DNA of 64,000 nt from JAGXLC01 sp041686375 (GTDB taxonomy: Bacteria > Bacteroidota > Bacteroidia > Bacteroidales > UBA12077): contig JAWLEB010000003.1 of assembly GCA_041686375.1 (NCBI GenBank), positions 62,001-126,000 on the forward strand. The letters are read 5' to 3'. This document shows, piece by piece, positions 45,680 through 55,200 of this stretch. The position numbers and the translations under genes are program-made. Under the pieces are notes generated by a model. The model saw only the letters and a list, made by a program, of their open reading frames with translations, did not search any database and had not been told where the DNA came from. Every line of letters starts with the position of its first letter. Position 1 is the first letter of the stretch.

Positions 45680-48600
45680 ATGGCAAAAGAGAAAAAAGTT
45701 ACACGACTGAGTAAATTAGCGAGAGAATTTAATGTTGGGATATCCACCATAGTGGATTTTCTCAAGAAGAAGGGCTACGATATTAGCCCGAACCCTAATG
45801 CCAAAGTTACGCCCGAGCAGTATGATTTACTTGTTAAAGAATATAGTTCTGATATTGATGTAAAAAAAGCATCTGAAAAAATTAATTTAAATCAATATAG
45901 CGAAGAAAGTACAGTTTCTATAAGTGATGTTGACGAAGAGGAGGCCACAAGTGACTCTGAGGATGAAACCAGTGATGAGGAAATTATTATTAAGGATGTA
46001 AGTGGTAAAGGAACAGAGGATAGTACAACGGAAGAAGCAGAAAAAGAAGATGTAGAAGAAAAAGATGATACTGAAGAAGAGGAAAAGAGAGAAGAGTCAG
46101 AAGAGAAAGAATCTGCAAAAGCTGATGAACAAAAGGAAAAAAGAATTGAAAAAGAACCTAAGGTAGTGGGCAAAATCAATTTGGATACTTTGAATAAGAA
46201 AAAAGAGCGCGAAGCAAAAGAAAAGCAAGAAAAGCAAGAAGAAAAAAAGGAGCAGGCAAAATTCGCAGAATCAGAAGAAACTACAAAAGCTGAAGATGTA
46301 GCTGAGGGTATGGAATTAACTGATGAAGAAGCAAAAACAGAAACTCCTGTTGAGGAAAGCGAAAAAGGAGAAATTGTTTCTCAAGAAGAAGAATCACAGG
46401 AAGTGGAGGCAAAAGAGATGGAGGAGGAAGAAGATGTTGACGAGAAAAAAGAAGAGCTTCCCCTTACTGAATCAATAGAGACAGAGAAAGATCAGGAAGA
46501 GAAGATTAAGGTAGTGGGTAAAATTGATCTAGAATCATTAAATCAGAAAACACGACCAGACAGGAAAAGCAAATCAGAGCGTGAAGCCGAAAGGAAGAAA
46601 AAGGAGGAAGAGAGAAATAAACAGAAAGCTAAACCTAAAGAATCTTCCAAAGAAGAATCTGCAGAAGGGGAAGCTGAAGATAATAAAGCTCCACGACGTA
46701 AGAAGCGTAAGCGTATTCACAAGGATAAGGAAAAAGTAAAATTTACCGATAAGAAACAACAAAGTGTTAAAGATAAAGCTGCACCTTCGAAAAAGCAGAA
46801 GAAAAAGAAAAAACCTGTTCGTAATGAAATAAGCGAGGAGGATGTTCAAAAACAAATAAAGGAAACGTTATCCAGGTTAGAGAGCAAAGGAAAATCAAAG
46901 GCTGCAAAATACAGACGAGAGAAACGGCAGGCTATTAGCCAAAAACAACAAGAGGAAGAGAAAAAGCTGGAAGAGGAAAAGAATGTCCTGAAAGTTACTG
47001 AATTTGTTTCAGTGAAGGAGCTTGCTGCAATGATGGACGCTTCTGTGACGGATGTAATCCAAACATGTATGAATCTTGGTCTGTTGGTTTCTATCAACCA
47101 GAGACTGGATGCAGAAACAATGGCTCTCGTTGCAGATGAATACAACTACAAAGTAAAATTTGTCAGTGTTGATGTTCAGGAATCTATTGAGGAGGAGGAA
47201 GATCCTGAGGAAGAACTTGAGCCACGGGATCCAATTGTGACAGTGATGGGGCATGTTGATCATGGGAAAACTTCATTACTTGACCATATCAGAAAAACCA
47301 ATGTAATTGCAGGTGAAGCCGGTGGAATTACACAGCATATTGGTGCATACAAGGTTACTTTTGATAACGATAAAAATATAACATTTCTTGATACTCCTGG
47401 CCATGAGGCTTTTACAGCCATGCGTGCAAGAGGAGCACAACTCACTGATATTGCTATAATTGTTGTTGCGGCCGATGATAATATTATGCCTCAAACGGTG
47501 GAGGCAATTAACCATGCTTCTGCTGCCGGGGTGCCTATTATATTTGCTATTAATAAAATAGATAAGCCCGGGGCTAACCCGGAGAAAATAAAAGAAGAAC
47601 TTGCTAATATGAATTATCTTGTTGAAGATTGGGGAGGTAAGTATCAATCGCAAGATATTTCAGCAAAAGGAGGTGAATATATTGATGAACTTCTTGAGAA
47701 AGTTTTACTTGAAGCGGAAGTACAGGAATTAGAAGCCAATCCAAATAGAAAGGCTATGGGAACTGTAATTGAATCATGGTTGGATCACGGCAGGGGCTAT
47801 ATATGTAATATTCTTGTCCAGACGGGTAGTATGCGCGTTGGGGATGTTATTCTTGCCGGAAGTCATATGGGACGTGTAAAGGCGATGTTTAACGAGAGGG
47901 GAAAGGCTATTGAAGAAGCTGGTCCGTCTCAGCCTGTCCAGTTATTGGGATTGCACGGTGCACCACAGGCAGGTGACAAATTCAATGTTATGGATTCTGA
48001 GAAGGAGGCTAAAGAGATAGCTAATAAGAGATCTCAGCTTGAACGTGAACAGTCGATGAGAACACAAAAGCATATTACACTGGATGAGATAGGACGTAGA
48101 ATTGCAATAGGAAACTTTAAGGAGATTAATTTAGTTGTAAAAGGTGATGTCGACGGTTCTATTGAAGCGTTGTCGGATGCCTTCTCCAAGCTGAGTACCG
48201 AAGAGATTCAGGTGAATATTATTCATAAAGGCGTAGGACAAATAACTGAGTCTGATATCCTTCTGGCTGCAGCTTCCAATGCTGTAGTTATTGGGTTTCA
48301 GGTAAGACCTTCTACTTCAGCAAGAAAGCTTGCAGGTAAAGAGCAGATTGATATTAGGTTATATTCTGTTATTTATGATGCTATAAATGATATGAAAGAT
48401 GCTATGGAGGGTATGTTATCACCTGAAATTAAAGAGGAGATTACAGGTTCTGCAGAGGTAAAAAATACTTTTAAAATTAAAAAAGTGGGAACAGTGGCCG
48501 GATGTATTGTTAAAGAAGGCAAACTGGAGCGAAAGTCAAAGGTTAGAGTTATACGCGATGGTATAGTTATTTATACCGGAGAACTTGAATCATTAAAACG

Positions 48601-48739
48601 CTTTAAAGACGATGTGAAAGAAGTTAGGGAAGGATATGAGTGTGGCCTGAATGTAAAAAGCTTTAATGATGTGAAAGTTGGTGATATGATAGAAGGATTT
48701 AAAGAGGTTGAAGTTAAAAAGAAACTCGAAACAAATTAA
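45680..48739 (+). CDS. infB: Translation initiation factor IF-2
   Basis: 1019 residues from MAKEKKVTRL; an in-frame ATG four codons upstream (45668) is also possible. The IF2N-like start (VTRLSKLAREFNVGISTIVDF) is followed by a charged low-complexity region, about 50-400. A second IF2N-like unit precedes the GTPase domain with GHVDHGKT (G1), DTPGHEAF (G3) and NKID (G4). Beta-barrel and C-terminal domains follow. It places initiator tRNA on the 30S subunit. The charged region contains two copies of a KVVGKI(N/D)L(D/E)(T/S)LN motif. Confidence 0.96.
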   Translation: MAKEKKVTRLSKLAREFNVGISTIVDFLKKKGYDISPNPNAKVTPEQYDLLVKEYSSDIDVKKASEKINLNQYSEESTVSISDVDEEEATSDSEDETSDEEIIIKDVSGKGTEDSTTEEAEKEDVEEKDDTEEEEKREESEEKESAKADEQKEKRIEKEPKVVGKINLDTLNKKKEREAKEKQEKQEEKKEQAKFAESEETTKAEDVAEGMELTDEEAKTETPVEESEKGEIVSQEEESQEVEAKEMEEEEDVDEKKEELPLTESIETEKDQEEKIKVVGKIDLESLNQKTRPDRKSKSEREAERKKKEEERNKQKAKPKESSKEESAEGEAEDNKAPRRKKRKRIHKDKEKVKFTDKKQQSVKDKAAPSKKQKKKKKPVRNEISEEDVQKQIKETLSRLESKGKSKAAKYRREKRQAISQKQQEEEKKLEEEKNVLKVTEFVSVKELAAMMDASVTDVIQTCMNLGLLVSINQRLDAETMALVADEYNYKVKFVSVDVQESIEEEEDPEEELEPRDPIVTVMGHVDHGKTSLLDHIRKTNVIAGEAGGITQHIGAYKVTFDNDKNITFLDTPGHEAFTAMRARGAQLTDIAIIVVAADDNIMPQTVEAINHASAAGVPIIFAINKIDKPGANPEKIKEELANMNYLVEDWGGKYQSQDISAKGGEYIDELLEKVLLEAEVQELEANPNRKAMGTVIESWLDHGRGYICNILVQTGSMRVGDVILAGSHMGRVKAMFNERGKAIEEAGPSQPVQLLGLHGAPQAGDKFNVMDSEKEAKEIANKRSQLEREQSMRTQKHITLDEIGRRIAIGNFKEINLVVKGDVDGSIEALSDAFSKLSTEEIQVNIIHKGVGQITESDILLAAASNAVVIGFQVRPSTSARKLAGKEQIDIRLYSVIYDAINDMKDAMEGMLSPEIKEEITGSAEVKNTFKIKKVGTVAGCIVKEGKLERKSKVRVIRDGIVIYTGELESLKRFKDDVKEVREGYECGLNVKSFNDVKVGDMIEGFKEVEVKKKLETN

Positions 48740-48762
48740 TATTCTGTTATATTAGGAAACAT

Positions 48763-48797
48763 AAAAAAGGTGCCGAAAATAATTCAGCACCTTTTTT
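48763..48797. terminator. Bidirectional terminator between infB and gcvH
   Basis: AAAAAAGGTGC and GCACCTTTTTTT arms with an inner GAA/TTC pair enclose a short loop. T-runs are present on both strands. The convergent genes infB and gcvH both end here. Confidence 0.8.
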
Positions 48798-48826
48798 TAC
48801 TGTCTCTTTACAATTCTGTAATACCT

Positions 48827-49207
48827 CTAAGATTCAATTAATTCCTTGTACTTATCAGCACTCAGTAAATCGTCTAGTTCAGATTGATTATTAAACTTAA
48901 CTTTAATCAACCAACCTTCGCCGTAAGGGTCTTTGTTAATGATTTCGGGAGAATCTTCAAGTTTGGGATTAACTTCAATTACTTCTCCTGAGACAGGCAT
49001 GTAAATATCTGAAACAGTTTTTACAGCTTCAACCGTTCCAAATACCTCTTCCTTATCAAGGGTTTCCCCTTCTGTCTCGATTTCAATAAAAACAATGTCA
49101 CCTAGTTCATTTTGAGCATAATCAGTGATGCCTATTAGGGCCTCATCTCCATCAACTTTGACCCATTCATGATCTTTGGTATACTTTAGATTTTCGGGAA
49201 TGTTCAT
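48827..49207 (-). CDS. gcvH: Glycine cleavage system H protein
   Basis: 126 residues. The lipoyl Lys is K63 in FGTVEAVKTVSD; EWVKVDG and GITDYAQNELGDIVFIE are family blocks. The lipoyl arm carries the aminomethyl group between GcvP and GcvT. No gcvP or gcvT is adjacent. It is behind sprA, a neighbourhood common in Bacteroidota, and has its own promoter. Confidence 0.96.
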   Translation of the reverse strand: MNIPENLKYTKDHEWVKVDGDEALIGITDYAQNELGDIVFIEIETEGETLDKEEVFGTVEAVKTVSDIYMPVSGEVIEVNPKLEDSPEIINKDPYGEGWLIKVKFNNQSELDDLLSADKYKELIES

Positions 49208-49239
49208 AGCTTATTTTTTTTTGATAAACAATAATAGCC

Positions 49240-49269
49240 CAAAAATACATAATTTTTTCTTTAATCAAA
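49240..49269 (-). promoter_or_regulatory. Bacteroidota-type promoter for gcvH
   Basis: On the minus strand TTTG (49269-49266), an 18-nt spacer and TATTTTTG (49247-49240) precede the gcvH ATG by 32 nt. The spacer is one or two bases shorter than usual. It overlaps the region just after the sprA stop. Confidence 0.55.
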
Positions 49270-49270
49270 A

Positions 49271-52200
49271 TTATTCAGAAAGACTAAATCGTAAACTAAA
49301 CCCAAAATTTGTGTTAGCAGTTGGATAAGAGCGGGAAATTTTTGGTTCATTAACATTCCTGTCGAAAAATGCTTTAACATTGAAACGATTACTTAAGGCA
49401 TAATCAGCAGATACACCTATTACAATGTTTTTTTGCCCGGCTGTAATCTGATCGTCAACGTCTTCATCTAATTTACGGAGGATGGTTAGGTTTTCACGAA
49501 GCTTAAAATTTGTTTTTAGATTAAGGTCATTGTCCATAGCTTGTTCTTGCCCACCAAAATCTACAATTAAATTGAAATTCTCAAATCTGTATCCCAGGCT
49601 AACAGTATATTCTTCACTTAATGTTTCTGTAATCTGATTATTCGCCAGACTTAGAGTTATTCTTCTGGATTTTGAAATTTGAAATTGAGAGGTAAGATTA
49701 TTTTCCCACGTTAGATCAAAGTTAATTAATGGATTAAATTGCTCATTAATTGAAACTGTGTTGATGTTATATTTTGGTATAAAATTTTCTTTTTGGTCTC
49801 TAAGTGCACTAAATGATTCCTCGAGGTTGTCAAATTCCTGGTTATAGAGGAATGATCCAAGGGAATATGTGGATTTATAGGAATGACTTATATTTACATT
49901 TTTCAATATATTCTGTATAAAATCAATTTGATTTAATTTATTAAAATTGATACGCCAGTTTGGGAAAGGTATTTTAGGAAAATTCCCAAGGGGTGAATTT
50001 TGTGGCTTATATTCTCCATATGCAGCCAGGAATGATGGAATTAGAACTTCCTGGCTTGTTCTTCCATATCCGTCAGCGTATGACATATTACCTGGGTTAT
50101 AGTTTTCACTCCATTCTCTTTGTCGTTTTTTCCCTAGTCTTTCTGATATGATGGTTCTGTATTGTCTGAATTTATCAAAAGCTTCTGAATTATAATTGTT
50201 TTCTTGTGAAATTTCGTCAAAAGCTGTACTTATGGAGAGAAAACTCATTGAAAAATTACCTTCTTGTTGAAATCCATAATTATCAATTCTTCCAATAGAA
50301 TCATTGTAAACATAGTATTCTCTGGAATTCTCTGATTTAACCCTTGAGCCGGTGAGATTGACTTCTATACCTGGGACAGGTTCGATTGTTGATCGGATAT
50401 TTAAATTTTTTGTTTCTGTCAACAAGAAAGGACTACTAAGCCTCGGGTCGTTTGTAATCCAGTTATTGTCTCTTGCTATTTCAGCGAAATTTTCGTTTTG
50501 CCACCCTAAGACAAATGGAATGCCCGGAGCAAATTCATTGCTAATTTTGGTTAGTCCCATATATTTGGTACTTGGTTGATAGCCGGGCAACTCTGTACCT
50601 TGTGTTCTAGACCATGATACTGAAATATTTTTCACGGCCATCAAAACGCGGGCAAAATTTTCGGCAATAATTACAAGGGGGCTTTCTTGCTGTTCTACTT
50701 CTCCCTGAATTCTGATTCTGGCATTTTCAGCGTCTTGCTGGGCAGTAAAAGAAATTTTTCGTTTGTTTATGACTTTTACGTCTCCTTCTATCTCTCTTCC
50801 ATTACTTTGATATGCTTTTGCCTGAATTTCTTCTGTCATTAAATCATGAGTGATTTCTAAAGGGACATTTTCCTCTAATGTTAAATCACTTTCTTCATGT
50901 CGTACTGTTTTTATTTTTTGTGCTGATTGTCCCTGACCACTATATTTTTGATTTATTTCATTTAGGAAACCTACTTTATTGTATAATTTGATTAGATTAA
51001 ACTGACTATTTAGCTGTAAGGTGTTAGAGTTTCTAATGGTATTTCCTATATTGATGTTGCTTGTGTCTTCAAAGACTGGTCCTGCTTCCCAGTTATAAGT
51101 TCCATTATAGTTGGATGATAGGTTTATCCAGTCCAGCATAGGGAATTTATTAATAGGTACTCTGTATGATAAGTCCCATTTTTGCTGGAAATCCGTATTT
51201 CTTCCGAAATTTTGAATGTTGGTATAAACTGAATCTTTCCATTGTTCATATTGTTCCGGCGCTTTGTCTTTATCCACAATCCCCCGGGGTTCATCAATTC
51301 TTGCACGGTTTGTGGCTGAATAATTTAATTTAATAGACCGGGTCAGGTCAAATTGGAGCCTGTATCTTCTGTCCCAGAGAAAATTTTTGCTGTAGGATGG
51401 TTCATAGCTTAAGTGAGGATGGTTAATATTTCTATTTTCGAAAGCGTTATAGTGTCGTTCCAGGGTGGTTTGGAATGAAAACGAAGAGGGCATATAATAA
51501 AAATTGAAATCTTTTATAAGTTTTAATAATGAACTATTTAGGATTCCTCCAGCTCCTCCGAATGGTTGGATGTTTTTAGCTTTTGTGTTGTAGTCATATG
51601 TTAAGCCGCCCTTATGGTCTCTTATAATATTGTATTTTGTATTTATGTTTCTACTCATCATTTCATTAAAAGAGTAATTAAATGAAAAATTGGAAATATC
51701 GTAAATTGGATTTTTATCCTGATCTTGCGGATTGATTCTTATGTTCGTGAAGTTCAGGCTTTTTCTTCTTGTGTAATCCTGAGCTATATTTTTTATGGAG
51801 TCTCTTTTTCGTTTTGTTTCTGCTGCATCCAGAGCATCGCCTAGTTTTACATCCGGATTTAATGGGTTATATTGGGGAGTGATTATATTTTCTGAAAATC
51901 CTATGTATAATGGTATTTTTACACCCATTTGTTCCGAGAAGAATTTGCCAAGGTCAAAATTCGATGAGATATTGTATTGACTTGCAGTTTCTTTACTTCT
52001 TTCATTCACCTTTTGTTCAATACTGCCAAAACCTGGTGTGCTTAAATTTCCTGCAACATTAATAGTTCCGAAATCTGCCAGTTGTGAACTAACACGTCCC
52101 CTGGCAGCCCATCCTCCTTCTTCCTTAAAATCGCTCAATCGTAGTTCATTCATCCAGATTTCCCCAGATTTTATCATACCGTCATCTGAGGAGATATCAT

Positions 52201-55200
52201 TATTTTGCTGATGGGGGTTTCGCACCCCAAGCATAATTGTTCTGACATCACTCAAATTGGGATTTCCTCTTACAGAAATTCTTGCTTCATCTTCTATGAT
52301 ACTGTAAATGGTCTGCACATTAATATTAGAATTTTTGCCTATTGCATTATCGCGTTGTAGTTTAATCTTTGGCAGTTCATTAAGGTCAATTTCCATCTCA
52401 TTAGCCCATACAACTTCACGGTCATTGTCGCTGTCATTGTTGTATTGACCTGGGGGTGTTACCTTGAGTGGAATCTCATATTCGTAATAATTGTTGCGAT
52501 AATCCGTGCCGAGTCTGATAAATGCCCTCAAGTCACCGTTTTTCAATTGTTCATTCTCTAAAGCCTCAGCGTGTAGAAACATTTTGATTTTATTATATTG
52601 CCTTATATCGAGATTAACATTTTTAAAGGCTGCACGTGCATCTCCATCTTCAAGTTCATTGACTTTAAATAATATTGATTGTTCATTTAATTGTCTCAGT
52701 TGTGGGTTGGTTGGGTCGGTAACTCTGTCAATTCCGGGTGGTAATACATAGTTTACAGGAGTTTTATCAGCATTTTCTTCTATATTGACGGCGGAAATGT
52801 TTAAATTCCCCTCTGTGTATTCTGGTGCCGACAAATCTTCTCCGGCTTCATATAATGCTTTTGAATATTGTCGCCATTCGCCACGAATCAGGTTTAGTTT
52901 TGCAAAACGCAATATAACGGAGTCTTGAAAGCCTCGAAGAAACATTCTCATAAACTTAATGGAGTTAAAGTCTCTTATTGAACCTACTTTTTTATCCGGA
53001 TCTCTAATGGGTATACGAAATTGGTACCAATTAACCCTGGATTTTTCTCCATTTGCCAGTTCAACATTTCGGGTTACTTTATCTATTATATAGTTCTGTC
53101 CTACATTCATTTCCTCCGGGTCCAATGAAACTTTATACTGATAGTAACTTTCGTTTTCATTGAGTGTGTTATCCTGATTGATGTCTTCTACATCTGGCTG
53201 TGTTTTGCCGCTTGTAGGATAATCTTCAGGAGATTGCTCATCTGTGGGGGAATTTCCGTCCGGATTGTTGTAGTTTTTATAGCGTTCTATGATTCCAAGC
53301 CTTTCTGCATCATAATCACTACCTCGATAGTAATGATAATCGTCATTAGCAACATCTATTTCTTCGGGGTTACCACCATAATTTTCTTCATAAACTTCAG
53401 GGTCAAGAACATTTCTCAAAGAGTCAAGATAGCCGTGGTCTTCTCCAAAGAAACTATATTCATCTTCATTAGATAGCCCGTCAAGTCCTATATCTTGATA
53501 TTTACGCACCTCAGGGTCATTATCGAAAGCAGTAACCATTGACTGCGAGCGAGGCACTCTTCCCCATGCAGTTGTATCTACCATATCCATGTTTTCGGGT
53601 GAGGGTAGCCCATGTTCAAAGCTTTTTCTCGAATCTCTGAGTATATCTTCTGAAATATCACCTAAGTTAAAGTATAGATTACCATCGTTTGCATTTGTTG
53701 AGTCATATACAAAGGGATCCATTAACCAGAATTCAATATATTCTACATTGGCTTCCTCAAAATCAGTTGTGGTTATTTCTCTCATTATTCCTCCCCATCT
53801 GGTTTCAGGGTCTTTTAGACTTTCGTCAGGATTTATACCACTTGAAATGCCTATTTCACCTGTTGAAGTGTGTTCGAAGTTGTAGGGACCTTTTTCATCA
53901 GGGAAATATGCAAGGTTTAGTACTTGTATGCTGGCAGGAATATCTGCCGGATTATCCCTGTTGGGGAATAATTCTTCTTCGAATATTTCTCTTACAAAAT
54001 GACTTGAACGAAGATCGGGATTGCTTTTGATGTACTGAGGCATATTGGGGCTGTTTTCCCTGAGGAATAATGGATCAATGTGATACCATGCCAACTTTGC
54101 CCTGTTGTAATTATATGGCCAGGCATTATTCTTTGAACCTTCCGGGAAAATATCATTTTGCCCTGAAGGTGTGCTGGCTATAACCCATGCGGAAGGATTT
54201 TTCAGATCGATTGATGTTTCGCTTCCTTCAAAATCATCTATATAGGCATTGCCTTCCTTTTCGATTGCTTTAGAGTGACCAGGGATTAAATGTGCAAATT
54301 CGCCATCAAATGTAATGTTGGATTCTTCTTTAGTATCTAGCAGTGGAATTTTATCAATTAATTTTGTTAAAAAAGGAGCTTCTGTTCGATATGAACTGTT
54401 TAAACCCCAAATTGTATTGGAAATGGGTTCTTCTCCTATACTTACTTTTTTGGTTAAAGGGCGTTCGGTTAAATTCATTATAGTAGCTCCAATATTGAAA
54501 TCCTCTGAAATGTTGTAGTTAAAGTGGGATCCAATCATCGTTTTTTTCTGCATACTATATGATTCCTGATTTTCCAGGGATATTTGTATGGGCGTACTTG
54601 ATTGAAGTAAGGCTTCGTCAAGTATCTTTACTCTTCCCAGGTTATAATCCACTGTATAATCTACATTTTCATCTAGTTTTCTTCCTCCTGCAGTAACTAC
54701 CACTGAACCTTCGGGAATATTCATGGCATTCAGGGAAATTTCTGATGATGTTGAGCTTTGGTACTCTCCCTGCAGTAAAAATTTATTTTTTTCAGTTGTT
54801 TGTCTTGCTTCAGTTAATGTAGAATCGTATAATTCTTCAAAAATGTATTTTTCTGCTATTGAGTTGTTATCGAATTGTTTTTTCAGATGGGATCCAAATG
54901 GTTCACGGACGGGAAAAATTATTTTACCGTCTTCTGGCAATATGGTAACACCAGGAATAAAATCAAACATTCCGTCTGGACTAGCGTCAAGTTGAGAGTT
55001 TGTGTTATCCAGATTCATCACCTGTAAGAGTAAAGTTTCACTTATTTTACCTTCCGGTATGTAGTTAATCGCATTACCCGTCTTATCGTCCCTGTACAGG
55101 ACATCCATCCTGAATCCATCCTTGTTTACCTCATATGCATCTAAGGAGTAAATATTTTTCATCATCAGATCCCAGTTAGGGTATTTAGGGGTAAAACTTG

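Noticed and set aside
45892..46179. Ser-rich minus-strand frame
   Set aside because: It is the reverse of the Glu/Lys-rich IF2 linker; Ser-rich content follows from reversing GAA/GAG-rich DNA.
46020..46700. Low-complexity repeats as a tandem-repeat or mobile element
   Set aside because: They are codon-level repeats (GAA, GAG, AAA) of the IF2 linker within an intact reading frame.
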